DNA of 64,000 nucleotides from positions 5,828,001 to 5,892,000 of the forward strand of contig NZ_JARUBP010000001.1 of assembly GCF_029626225.1 (NCBI RefSeq), read 5' to 3'. The notes under the pieces are model-generated. The model worked only from the letters and a program-made list of their open reading frames with translations. It did not search any database and was not told the DNA's origin. The DNA is from Asanoa sp. WMMD1127 (GTDB taxonomy: Bacteria > Actinomycetota > Actinomycetes > Mycobacteriales > Micromonosporaceae). Both the position numbers and the translations under genes were made by a program. Within the stretch, counting starts at the first letter, position 1; the number at the start of each line of letters is the position of its first letter. Positions 1 to 7,547 of this stretch are shown here, piece after piece.

Positions 1-1
1 G

Positions 2-70
2 TGGGTGGCGCACGCCTATCGCACCGGCGCCGACCCGAGCGCGTTCACCGACTGGCGGTGGACGTCGTGA
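2..70 (+). CDS. C-terminal end of a phosphoketolase-like protein (partial)
   Basis: Only the last 22 codons are inside the window. The frame starting at base 2 reads WVAHAYRTGADPSAFTDWRW, then TS and TGA. D-W-R-W close to the C-terminus resembles the end of phosphoketolases (XFP), which cleave xylulose-5-phosphate or fructose-6-phosphate to acetyl phosphate. The following acetate kinase starts inside its last codons in a GTGA overlap, and acetate kinase would use acetyl phosphate. Calling the fragment phosphoketolase rests mainly on that pairing and on the short tail. Confidence 0.5.
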   Translation, partial: WVAHAYRTGADPSAFTDWRWTS

Positions 71-1164
71 CGGTGCTGACCGTCAACGCCGGCTCGCACA
101 GCCTGCACCTGGTGTTCGTCGAGGGCGAGCGGCCCGGCGCGCGGCTCGACCGGTCGGACCCGCCCGGTTCCGGTGAGGCGGCGGACGCGGTTCGGGCGTT
201 CGTCGCCGCGCACAACCGGCCCCGGGCCGTCGCACACCGGCTCGTGCACGGCGGCGCCGTGGTGACCCGGCCGGTCACCGTCGACGACGACCTGCGACAC
301 CGGCTCGACGCGGTGGCCGACCTCGCCCCGCTGCACGTGCCGCCGGCGTTGGCGCTGCTGGACCTCTTCCGGGACCTGCTGCCCGACGTCCCGCACGTGC
401 TGTGCCCGGACACGGCCTTCCACGCCGACCTGCCTCCGCGGGCCGCGACCTTTCCGCTGCCGGCCGAGTGGCGGCGCCGGTTCGACCTGCGCCGCTACGG
501 GTTCCACGGGCTGTCGTACGCGTACGCCACCCGGCGCGCCGCCGGGCTGCTCGGCCGCCCGGTCGACCAGCTCCACCTCGTGCTGGCCCACCTCGGCGGC
601 GGTGACTCGGTCTGCGCGGTGCGCGCGGGCCGCAGCGTCGACACCTCGATGGGCCTGACGCCCCTGGACGGAGTGCCGATGAGCACCCGCTCCGGCGCGG
701 TCGATCCCGGGATGCTGCTCTGGCTGCTCGACACCGGCCGGCTGACCCGCGACGAGCTCGCCGAGGGCCTCTACCGCTCGTCCGGGCTGCTCGGACTCTC
801 CGACGGCCGCTCCGGCGACACCCGCGTTCTGGTGGCGGCGGCCCGCGACGGCGACGCCGACGCGGCCCTCGCCCTCGACGTCTACACCCATCGCGTGCGC
901 CGGGAGATCGCCGCCGCCGCGACCTCGCTCGGCCGCCTCGACGCGCTGGTCTTCACCGGTGAGATCGGCTGGGACCAGCCGGAGGTACGCGCCGACATCT
1001 GCGCCGGCCTGCAGCTGCTCGGCGTCGCCGCGCCCACGATGGGCAACCGGCCGGACGACGGCCCGGTCAGTGCCCCGGACGCCGCGGTTGCCGTGCTGGT
1101 GATCCGCCCGCAGGAGGAGGTCCAGCTCGCCCGGGACACCGCGACCGCGCTCGCGGTGGACTGA
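67..1164 (+). CDS. ackA: acetate kinase (ASKHA family), atypical C-terminal motif
   Basis: A 365-residue protein that should convert acetyl phosphate plus ADP to acetate plus ATP in the cytoplasm. The GTG at 67 is chosen because it overlaps the preceding stop and places VNAGS at the N-terminus, with Asn7 at the family position. Family motifs follow in order: HRLVHGG (substrate arginine), DTAFH, RRYGFHGLS (catalytic histidine), AHLGGGDS and TSMGLTPLDGVPMSTRSG (phosphate-binding loop with the second arginine). The usual FTAGIGEN motif reads FTGEIGWDQP here, so the glutamate that helps hold magnesium in characterised acetate kinases is a tryptophan. Length is slightly below the usual 390-400. 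Coupling to the upstream phosphoketolase-like gene suggests a pentose or hexose phosphoketolase shunt. Propionate or another short acyl phosphate is possible. Confidence 0.82.
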   Translation: MTVLTVNAGSHSLHLVFVEGERPGARLDRSDPPGSGEAADAVRAFVAAHNRPRAVAHRLVHGGAVVTRPVTVDDDLRHRLDAVADLAPLHVPPALALLDLFRDLLPDVPHVLCPDTAFHADLPPRAATFPLPAEWRRRFDLRRYGFHGLSYAYATRRAAGLLGRPVDQLHLVLAHLGGGDSVCAVRAGRSVDTSMGLTPLDGVPMSTRSGAVDPGMLLWLLDTGRLTRDELAEGLYRSSGLLGLSDGRSGDTRVLVAAARDGDADAALALDVYTHRVRREIAAAATSLGRLDALVFTGEIGWDQPEVRADICAGLQLLGVAAPTMGNRPDDGPVSAPDAAVAVLVIRPQEEVQLARDTATALAVD

Positions 1165-2052
1165 TCAGGTCGTCGAGGCCGCGTAGATGGCGGCGACGGA
1201 CGCGTCGAGATTGCGGTCGAACTCCTCGTCGCTCTGCTTCCGTTCCAGACCCTCCGTGAAGGCCCGGGAGAAGCTGGCGATGAGGTCGTGGTTGCGGGCG
1301 AGCCGTTCGGTGGCCTCCGGCCGGGAGTAGCCGCCGGAGAGGGCCACCACGCGGGCCACCTTCGGATGCCGGACGAGGTCCAGATAGAGATCGTCCTGGG
1401 TCGGGATGGAGAGCTTGAGCATCACCTGCCGACCGTCGGGCACGCCGCCCAGGCGGTCCGCCACGCCCTGCTTGAGCAGGTCTTCGGCGCGCGCCTTGGC
1501 CGGGCTTTCGATGTCGACCTCCGGCTCGAGGATCGGCATCAGGCCGGCGTCGAGGATCTGACCGGCGTACGCGAACTGCTGGTCCAGCACGGCGGCGATG
1601 CCACCCGGGTCGGCCGCGCTGATGAACGACCGCATCTTGGTGCCGAAGACCTGCCGATCGGTCGCCCGTCGCAGGAGGGAGTCCAGCTTCGTGAACGGCT
1701 TCATCAGCCGCACGCCGTCGGCCTCGTCGGCGAGCCCCTCGTCGACCTTGACGAAGGGCACCACGTTCTTCCGCTCCCACAGGTAGTGCGGGGCAGGCAG
1801 GTCGGCGATGTCCCGGTCCATCGTCTGCTCGAACAGGATGGCCCCGATGATCCGGTCTCCGGTGAACGCGGGGGAGGTGATCAACCGGCTGCGGAACTCG
1901 TGCATCAGGTCGAACATCTGCTTCTCGCCCGAGTAGTCCGACTCGGGCACGCCGTAGAGGGCCAGCGCCTTCGGGGTGCTGCCGCCGCTCTGGTCGAGGG
2001 CGGCGATGAAGCCGGTTCCCCGTGCAACCTTGTCCAGCTGAGCCTGATTCAT
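1165..2052 (-). CDS. fda: class I fructose-bisphosphate aldolase, short bacterial (FdaB-like) type
   Basis: A 295-residue cytoplasmic aldolase that should interconvert fructose-1,6-bisphosphate with glyceraldehyde-3-phosphate and dihydroxyacetone phosphate through a Schiff base. The N-terminal FIAALDQSGGSTPKAL, the ILFEQTMDR segment, FGTKMRS, PILEPEVDI and VVALSGGYSR follow the staphylococcal FdaB pattern closely. The Schiff-base lysine is probably Lys213 in VMLKLSIP. The ATG at 2052 has an AGGAGA ribosome binding site a few bases upstream, and an in-frame start 24 bases earlier lacks support. It abuts the acetate kinase stop tail to tail, consistent with central carbon metabolism on both sides. 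Confidence 0.93.
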   Translation of the reverse strand: MNQAQLDKVARGTGFIAALDQSGGSTPKALALYGVPESDYSGEKQMFDLMHEFRSRLITSPAFTGDRIIGAILFEQTMDRDIADLPAPHYLWERKNVVPFVKVDEGLADEADGVRLMKPFTKLDSLLRRATDRQVFGTKMRSFISAADPGGIAAVLDQQFAYAGQILDAGLMPILEPEVDIESPAKARAEDLLKQGVADRLGGVPDGRQVMLKLSIPTQDDLYLDLVRHPKVARVVALSGGYSRPEATERLARNHDLIASFSRAFTEGLERKQSDEEFDRNLDASVAAIYAASTT

Positions 2053-2106
2053 GGTCCCGTCTCCTCTGGGGCCCACCTACCCATCTCTCGGTGACCGAAA
2101 CCTGAG

Positions 2107-2143
2107 GCCGCATGGAGTGCGTCGGGGACGCACTCCATGCGGC
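2107..2143 (-). terminator. intrinsic terminator hairpin downstream of the GH74 gene
   Basis: A perfect 16-bp stem (GCCGCATGGAGTGCGT and its inverted copy) closes a CGGGG loop. It lies 5 bases past the stop of the leftward GH74 gene and before the aldolase start, so it should end the GH74 transcript. There is no long T tract, as is common in high-GC actinomycetes. Confidence 0.85.
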
Positions 2144-2148
2144 TCGGC

Positions 2149-4824
2149 TCAGCCGCGTTGACAGCTCACTGTGGAGGGTGGGGTGGCGTTGCCGTTGGCC
2201 AGCAGGCCGAAGGTGGTGGTGAGGTTCGGTGCCAGGGCGCCGTTCCAGGACGCGTTGCGGACCGTCACGGTGGTGCCCGACTGGGTGTGGGCGCCGCCCC
2301 AGAGCTGGGTGACCTGGGTGCCGGTCGGGTAGGTCCAGGTGACCGTCCAGGCGCTGGTCGGCGTGCTGCCCGTGTTGCGGACCGTCACCTCCGCCTGGAA
2401 GCCGCCCTGCCACGAGCCCGTCACCCGGTAGGCGGCCGAGCAGCCACCCGGGCCCGGCGACGCGGTCGGCGACGCGGTGGGCGTCGCGGTGGGCGTCGCG
2501 GTGGGCGAGGCCGTCGCCGTGGGCGTCGGCTCCGGGCCCGTCCGGTCCGCGACCAGGATGCCGCGGCCGTTCGTGCCCAGGTAGACCCGGCCGAACACCC
2601 GTGGGTCGCCGGTCAGGGCCTCGCCCGCGTTGCCGTACTGGTGCTGGTCGTCGTTGATCCGGACCCACGTCGCGCCGGTGTCGTCGGAACGGAACACGCC
2701 CCGGACGCCGTCGACGGTGCCGACCAGGAAGACCGCCGGGTACGCACGCCCCGGCGCCGCCTTGCCGAAGCCCACGTTGACCGCGCTCGACACCGACGCG
2801 AGACGGCCGAACGTGGCGCCGTTGTCCGTGGACCGGTAGAGGCCGTCCGAGCCGGCGACCCAGACGTCACCGCCGACCGTGCGCAGCTTCCCGTCGGACG
2901 GCAGGCCCGACGCGGCCGCCGCGAAGGTGCGGCCCCCGTCCGCGCTCGCGTAGACCCGGCCCGCCGCCAACCCGAAGAAGCGGGACGCCGCGCTCCGGCT
3001 GGCCTCGACCGTGGCGCCCGCAGGGATGCCCGACGCCGGGCTCCACGAGCTTCCGCGGCTCGTCGAGAAGTGCACGCCGGCGCCCTGCGGGCTCCAGACG
3101 ACCGCGCTGGCGTCGGTCGACAGCGCGACCGTGCCGCCGCCCGTGACACCGCCCGGTTCCTGGCCCTGGTACCACGTGCGGCCGCCGTCCGTGGACACCC
3201 CGATCCGGTTCAGGTTCGGGTTGGCCGCCCGGTCGCCGTTGCCCACCCGGACCATCACCGCCGGGTTCGCCTCGGCGAAGTCCAGGCTCGTGTTGCTGCC
3301 CAGGTTGGGCGTGTCGTGGAACGACGCCGGCACCGCGGTCAGGTCGTCGTGCCGGAAGCCGCCGATGTCGCCCAGCGCGCTGACGAGCGGCGGTCCGGAC
3401 GGCGGGCTGGCCAGGTCCAACACGGCGGTCTCCTCGAGCCCACGGGCCATCGGCCGGACCGTGAACGTGCCCGTCGCGCCGTCCCACGCGGTGAGGTCGG
3501 TGGTCGCGTACACCGTGGCGCCGGTGCCGTAGAGCATCCGGTCGGAGTCGAACGGGTCGATCTCCAGCGACTCCGTCATCCAACCGAGCTTGGGGGTCTG
3601 CTCGGGGGCCGACGGCGCGGTGTTGAAGTCGAGCCACGGGTTGGCGGAGATGTCCATCGTGTAGCGGTTGACCCGGTTGGGATAGCCGTTGTAGTCCCAC
3701 ACCCGGGACCACGTGGCGCCGCCGTCGCGGGTGCGGAAGAAGACGACGTCGGGCCACCACGAGATCTGCGTGGCGACGACCAGGGTGCCGGGGTTCTGTC
3801 GGTCGATCGTCAGTCCACTGTAGCCGAAATAGGCGTCGGCGCTCGTCGACGGAACCGGGCTGATCCGGGTCCACGCACCGGTCGACCGGGACAGCTTCCA
3901 GACGTCACCCTTGCCACCGTCGTACGGGCCGCCGGTGTCGCTGGTCGCGATGTAGAGGAACCCGCCGGCCGGGTCGACCACCGCCTTGTGCGCGAGATAA
4001 CCCGTCGGCTGGTCCGGGATCCGTTGCCACGTCACGCCGGCGTCCGTGCTGCGGTAGACCGGGTTCTGCTTGTCGGCCACCCCGACGTAGATGGTGCGCG
4101 TCGGCGATCCGGTCGACCCCGTCGACGGGTCGAACTCGACCCACGTGACGCCCTGGTTGCCGGTGAGATAACCGTTGGGATCGGCGGGATCCTGCGTGTA
4201 GTTGCCGGCGTTGGGGAACGCGGTCACCCGCGACCAGGACACCCCGTAGTCGGTGCTGCGCCACAGGCCGTTGCCGCCCTCGGCGCCGTAGTAGAGGACC
4301 CGGCCGTCGTTGGGATCCACCGCCAGCCGCTCGCCCTGCCCCCGCCCGGGCATGTTGCCGCCGACCTTGAACGGCAGCTGGTACGCCGACCAGCTGTTGC
4401 CCCGGTCGGTGGAGCGCAGGATCGCCCCGTTGTTGGGGTCCCAGCTGTTGGTGTACATGCCGACGGCGGCGTACACCCGGTTGGTCTGCACCGGGTCGGC
4501 GGCGATGCTGAGCACGCCGTTCCAGCCCCAGCGGTCCCAACCGACCCAGTCGAGCAGAGGGATCCACGAGCCGGTCGACGGATTCCACCGGTACGCCCCG
4601 CCGATGTCCGTGCGGGCGTAGATGAGGTCGCGCTGGCCCGGGTTGAAGACGATGCCGGGCACGAACCCGCCGCCGTCGATCCGGACGTTGCGCCAGTTGT
4701 AGGTCTCGGCCGCGGCCGCGACCGGTTGCAGCGCCGGTCTCGGCGCGACGAAGGTCAGGGCGGCCGCCGCGGCCAGCACGGTCGCGGCGAGGGCGGCCGG
4801 CCCCCAAGAGCGGATCGATCGCAT
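2149..4824 (-). CDS. secreted glycoside hydrolase family 74 (xyloglucanase-like) with C-terminal CBM2
   Basis: An 891-residue exported enzyme expected to cut beta-1,4-glucan backbones of xyloglucan outside the cell. Residues 1-39 form a signal peptide with a hydrophobic core and an AAAAE cleavage region. Two seven-bladed propeller domains follow, with repeated RSTDxGxSW/ASADGGRTF Asp-box-like motifs. Catalytic aspartates are likely Asp73 in ARTDIGGAYRW and about Asp486 in ALGDIGGFRHDD, the two conserved GH74 positions. A Pro-Thr-rich linker precedes a carbohydrate-binding module family 2 of about 95 residues, with CSAAYRV, GSWQGGFQAEVTVRN, AWTVTW and a final Cys that can pair with the first. 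The ATG at 4824 is used because it directly begins the signal peptide; upstream in-frame codons read as arginine-rich non-coding sequence. Confidence 0.93.
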   Translation of the reverse strand: MRSIRSWGPAALAATVLAAAAALTFVAPRPALQPVAAAAETYNWRNVRIDGGGFVPGIVFNPGQRDLIYARTDIGGAYRWNPSTGSWIPLLDWVGWDRWGWNGVLSIAADPVQTNRVYAAVGMYTNSWDPNNGAILRSTDRGNSWSAYQLPFKVGGNMPGRGQGERLAVDPNDGRVLYYGAEGGNGLWRSTDYGVSWSRVTAFPNAGNYTQDPADPNGYLTGNQGVTWVEFDPSTGSTGSPTRTIYVGVADKQNPVYRSTDAGVTWQRIPDQPTGYLAHKAVVDPAGGFLYIATSDTGGPYDGGKGDVWKLSRSTGAWTRISPVPSTSADAYFGYSGLTIDRQNPGTLVVATQISWWPDVVFFRTRDGGATWSRVWDYNGYPNRVNRYTMDISANPWLDFNTAPSAPEQTPKLGWMTESLEIDPFDSDRMLYGTGATVYATTDLTAWDGATGTFTVRPMARGLEETAVLDLASPPSGPPLVSALGDIGGFRHDDLTAVPASFHDTPNLGSNTSLDFAEANPAVMVRVGNGDRAANPNLNRIGVSTDGGRTWYQGQEPGGVTGGGTVALSTDASAVVWSPQGAGVHFSTSRGSSWSPASGIPAGATVEASRSAASRFFGLAAGRVYASADGGRTFAAAASGLPSDGKLRTVGGDVWVAGSDGLYRSTDNGATFGRLASVSSAVNVGFGKAAPGRAYPAVFLVGTVDGVRGVFRSDDTGATWVRINDDQHQYGNAGEALTGDPRVFGRVYLGTNGRGILVADRTGPEPTPTATASPTATPTATPTASPTASPGPGGCSAAYRVTGSWQGGFQAEVTVRNTGSTPTSAWTVTWTYPTGTQVTQLWGGAHTQSGTTVTVRNASWNGALAPNLTTTFGLLANGNATPPSTVSCQRG

Positions 4825-5008
4825 TGTTGCCTCTCGGTGTGCGTGCGCAGCGCACAGCGGAGGCCCACGACCGGCGCTGACGGGGGAACGGCGATCGGGC
4901 GGCGCACCTGCCCTGGCGCCGCACCCGGCCCGGCTCCCGCGCTCGGCCTCGCCGCCGAGGTTCACACGTGCGATCGGACCCTGTCAATGGTGCGGCCGGA
5001 GTGGTGTG

Positions 5009-5305
5009 ATGGTCGGCATGTGCACGACGCAGGAGTGTCCATCACGGACGACCACGACGGCCGCCACCGTCACCCGGCGGGCGGCCCTGTTCGGCGGCGC
5101 GCTCGTCGCCGCCGGCGCGGCGCTGCCGACCGCGCCGGCCAGCGCACACGGCCGGCGCGGGCTGGCCGACCTGACCTATCCGCTGACCACCACGTTCCCG
5201 GCGTTCGCGCCGGGTGAGGAGGCGGCCCGGCGGACCTACGTGACCATCGAGGACAACGGCTACTACATGCAGGAGTGGACGGGGGAGGGCGGGCACGTGC
5301 TCTGA
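5009..5305 (+). pseudogene. N-terminal half of a Tat-exported cyclase-family hydrolase, split by the integrated element
   Basis: This is the first 86 codons of a cyclase/kynurenine formamidase-like gene, followed by the att core and a short read-through into the element that stops at TGA 5303-5305. A twin-arginine signal is visible (TRRAALFGGALVAAGAAL ending in APASA). The mature part LADLTYPLTTTFPAFAP matches the start of cyclase-family proteins. The ATG at 5009 has GGAG 7 bases upstream; the ATG at 5018 is an alternative. The metal-binding His/Asp residues are all in the separated C-terminal half at 12532-13104, so this fragment alone should be inactive. The break falls within the codons for MQEW. 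Confidence 0.88.
5266..5278. repeat. attL core (13-bp direct repeat)
   Basis: CATGCAGGAGTGG, identical to the copy at 12531-12543. Bases on both sides differ between the two copies, so 13 bp is the full shared core. It encodes MQEW in the host gene frame. Confidence 0.9.
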
Positions 5306-5321
5306 CCTGCGTCAAAGGAGA

Positions 5322-6470
5322 TCACGCCTCCTTCGCGGGGCGCACCTGGGGCACATCGCGTCGGAAAGCGTCGTCGATCGCCTGCCGCGACCGGTCCTCG
5401 TCGCTCGGCCACAGGTGGCTGTAGACATTCAGGGTCATCGCCGCGTTGGCGTGACCGAGCAGCTTCGCGACCGCCTTCGGTGACAGACCGGCCGCGATCA
5501 GGAGGCTCGCGTAGAAATGCCGCGTGTCGTGGTAGCCGGCGTCCGGCACCCCGGCGGCCACCCGGGCCGGTGCCCACACCTCGTCGTTGAAGCGGTTCCG
5601 CACCAGCGGGCGCCCCTTGGCGTCGCTGAACACGAACCGCGCCAGCCGATGCACCGGGCGCTTCCCGGTGGTGTCGAGCACCTCAACCTCGACCGGCGGG
5701 TACGCCTTCATGTGCGCGGCGAGCTCGGCCACCGCGACGTCGCCGAGCGGCACCGGCCGGTACGACGCTTTCGACTTCAGCGGGCAGACCACCACGCCGC
5801 CGCCGCGCTGCGGCTGTAGCTGCTGGTCGATCTTCACCGACTTGCGCAGGAAGTCGATTCGGTCGACCTCGACGGCGAACGCCTCGCCCTGCCGCGGGCC
5901 GGCCGCCGCGCCGAGCACGACCAGGCCGCGGTATCGCGGCTCGATCCGGTCGGCGAGCGCGTCGACCTGGTCGATGGTCAGCGGCACGATCTCGGCGTGC
6001 GTCAGCTCGGGCAGCTTCACGCCGAGCGTCGGGTCGACGCCGATCGCGCGGTCGCGCACGGCCGCGGCGAAGACGGCTCGCACCGTGCGCCACACCGACC
6101 GGGCAGTCGACGGCGCCAGCTCGAGGCCCGTCACGAACCCCTGTAGCTCGCTGAACCGCAGAGCCGCGACGGGCCGGCCGCCAAACGCCGGGTACGCATG
6201 GGTGTGCAGCTGCGACTTCACCCGGTCGCGGGTGTTGGGCCGATGCGGCTGGGCCACGCGCCACCGCTCGGCGTACGCCTGGAAGGTCTCCTTGCCGGCC
6301 TGCGGGTCGACGTACGCGCCGGTGTTCAGGCTGTGCTCGATCGACGCCCGGAACCGGTCCGCCTCGACTTTGCGCGCGAAGGCTCGCTTCCGCTGCCGGC
6401 CGGCCTCGTCGCGCCAGCGGACCTCCCACGGCTTCGGCCGGTCGTCGGTGCGTCTCTTGACGGTCGCCAT
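5322..6470 (-). CDS. int: tyrosine recombinase / phage integrase
   Basis: A 382-residue integrase that should join element and chromosome at the CATGCAGGAGTGG core. The N-terminal part (about 1-60) resembles the AP2-like arm-binding region, KRRTDDRPKPWEVRWRDEAGRQRKRAF. A core-binding SAM-like domain follows (about 65-150), then the catalytic domain from about 170. Catalytic residues are recognisable: Arg in AAGPRQGEA, His-x-x-Arg in YHDTRHFYAS, the GHA histidine in LLGHANAAMT, and the nucleophilic Tyr in NVYSHLW. The stop lies 44 bases inside the left core, the usual position next to attL. It follows the 6474-7028 gene by 3 bases, so the two are probably co-transcribed. Its C-terminal codons contain one copy of an arm-like repeat. 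Confidence 0.96.
   Translation of the reverse strand: MATVKRRTDDRPKPWEVRWRDEAGRQRKRAFARKVEADRFRASIEHSLNTGAYVDPQAGKETFQAYAERWRVAQPHRPNTRDRVKSQLHTHAYPAFGGRPVAALRFSELQGFVTGLELAPSTARSVWRTVRAVFAAAVRDRAIGVDPTLGVKLPELTHAEIVPLTIDQVDALADRIEPRYRGLVVLGAAAGPRQGEAFAVEVDRIDFLRKSVKIDQQLQPQRGGGVVVCPLKSKASYRPVPLGDVAVAELAAHMKAYPPVEVEVLDTTGKRPVHRLARFVFSDAKGRPLVRNRFNDEVWAPARVAAGVPDAGYHDTRHFYASLLIAAGLSPKAVAKLLGHANAAMTLNVYSHLWPSDEDRSRQAIDDAFRRDVPQVRPAKEA
5347..5356. repeat. putative integrase arm site, left copy (TGGGGCACAT)
   Basis: TGGGGCACAT occurs once near the left end (inside the integrase C-terminus) and twice near the right end at 12402-12411 and 12413-12422, all in the same orientation. Repeats of this kind flanking an att core are typical arm-type binding sites of tyrosine integrases. 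The role is inferred. Confidence 0.5.
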
Positions 6471-6473
6471 GGC

Positions 6474-7028
6474 TCAGCCCGCCCGACCGCGCCGCGCGGG
6501 CGGCAAGTGGCCGCGTCGCCGAGCCTCAGCGATCCACCGGTGCACGGTCGGCACCGGCACGCCAGCCTCGTCGGCGAGCGCCGGTGCGACTGCCTTCGTG
6601 TTGGCCAGCTCGGCGACGTACCGCTCGGCGACCAACCGGTAGAACGCCTCCGGGTCGCTACCGTCGGGTCGACTCAGCTTCTGCTTCGGCGCCTCGTCGT
6701 CGAGCACCTCGGGCAGCTCACCGAACAGGAACTCAGCTGAGAACTTGTGGATGGCTACCGCGAGCGGGTCCTTCCGCGGGCTGTCGGACTCCATCCCGTT
6801 CAGCGTCGCCAGTGCCGCCGGAGTGTTGATCATCCGTTCTAGCCAGCCGATCGGGAACGACTTCAGGGTCGCCGACGTGACGCCGGGCGGCCACGGGTCG
6901 GTGAGCAACATGAGTCGGCTGATCAGCCGACGCCCGTCCTTTTCGACGGTGTGGGCGTAGGCGGCAGGTAGGCCGTCGATTCCGTCGACCCGGACCCATC
7001 CGTGCTTGCCGTAGGTCACCAAACGCAT
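6474..7028 (-). CDS. element-encoded protein with C-terminal helix-turn-helix
   Basis: A 184-residue cytoplasmic protein of unknown function. The last 45 residues (AVAPALADEAGVPVPTVHRWIAEARRRGHLPPARRG) have the helix-turn-helix form seen in small regulators next to integrases in actinobacterial elements. The first 110 residues contain a beta-rich opening (MRLVTYGKHGWVRVDGIDGLPAAYAH) and no motif I can name. The ATG at 7028 has GGAGG 9 bases upstream; the ATG nine bases earlier would overlap that site. It lies 3 bases upstream of the integrase start and just downstream of a perfect 12-bp palindrome, so it may control integrase expression. Confidence 0.75.
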   Translation of the reverse strand: MRLVTYGKHGWVRVDGIDGLPAAYAHTVEKDGRRLISRLMLLTDPWPPGVTSATLKSFPIGWLERMINTPAALATLNGMESDSPRKDPLAVAIHKFSAEFLFGELPEVLDDEAPKQKLSRPDGSDPEAFYRLVAERYVAELANTKAVAPALADEAGVPVPTVHRWIAEARRRGHLPPARRGRAG

Positions 7029-7048
7029 GGCGCACATCCTCCACCATG

Positions 7049-7100
7049 GCGGTTAACCGCGCAAGTAACGATTCTCTCGCGCTGACGTTGCGCTACTTGC
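7049..7100. promoter_or_regulatory. divergent control region with a 12-bp palindrome and a 7-bp inverted repeat
   Basis: This region separates the leftward integrase operon from the rightward xis/rep operon. GCGGTTAACCGC at 7049-7060 is a perfect palindrome 20 bases upstream of the start at 7028. GCAAGTA (7061-7067) and TACTTGC (7094-7100) form an inverted repeat. The arrangement fits operator sites for one of the element's helix-turn-helix proteins acting as a lysis/lysogeny-type switch. Confidence 0.45.
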
Positions 7101-7192
7101 TCGCTCATGATCGCTCGTGTTAGACCTATCGCATAAGCAGCGCGACTTACTCGGTGACGTCGCGCGGACCACCGCTTTCGGAGGGGAGCACG

Positions 7193-7381
7193 ATGAGCGA
7201 CAGACGACCGCTCGGCACGCCTGCGGAGGTCGCCGAATACCTGCGCAAGCCGGTCCGAACCTTGGAGCAGTGGCGGTACGTGGGCACCGGCCCGAAGTTC
7301 GTCAAGGCAGGTCGTGACGTGCGCTACCGATGGTCCGATGTAGACGCCTGGCTCGACCAGCAGACCGCGGCGGCCGCCTGA
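7193..7381 (+). CDS. excisionase-like helix-turn-helix protein
   Basis: A 62-residue protein of the MerR-like / helix_turn_helix_17 type: TPAEVAEYLRKPVRTLEQWRYVGTGPKF, a basic VKAGRDVRYRWSDVDAWLDQQ wing, and an alanine tail. Proteins of this form act as excisionases or small repressors in actinobacterial integrative elements, binding DNA next to the integrase sites. The ATG at 7193 has GAGGGGAG a few bases upstream. It is the first gene of the rightward operon, one base before the next ATG. It is the best candidate for promoting excision and so for restoring the interrupted cyclase gene. Confidence 0.8.
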   Translation: MSDRRPLGTPAEVAEYLRKPVRTLEQWRYVGTGPKFVKAGRDVRYRWSDVDAWLDQQTAAAA

Positions 7382-7382
7382 G

Positions 7383-7547
7383 ATGACCAAGAACGCCGAA
7401 CGCCGCCCCGGGGGTAACGGGGCGGCGCCAAAGACGGCCGGCGAGGACGTCGCGGTCAAGGTACCGCGACCGATCGAGCGCGTCGAGATTGACCGCTGCC
7501 CCCGCGGCACGTGGGGCGTCTACGCCTGGCGGCCGGCGGCGTCCTGA
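7383..7547 (+). CDS. small element protein, 54 residues
   Basis: A short basic protein (MTKNAERRPGGNGAAPKTAG, then PRPIERVEIDRCPRGTWGVYAWRP) with no recognised domain. The start lies one base after the previous stop and its TGA overlaps the next ATG (TGATG), so it is embedded in a coupled operon. That coupling is the main support that it is translated. Confidence 0.6.
   Translation: MTKNAERRPGGNGAAPKTAGEDVAVKVPRPIERVEIDRCPRGTWGVYAWRPAAS

Noticed and set aside
2455-2530. Short repeated GC units within the GH74 gene
   Set aside because: They encode the Pro-Thr linker before the CBM2 domain, an ordinary feature of modular hydrolases.
2137-5217. Long rightward open frame of over 1,000 codons opposite the GH74 gene
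   Set aside because: Arginine/glycine-rich, no recognisable domain, and the leftward frame encodes a complete GH74-CBM2 protein.
5315-5333. Small inverted repeat AAGGAG/CTCCTT at the integrase 3' end
   Set aside because: A 6-bp stem only, overlapping the coding end; too weak to call a terminator.
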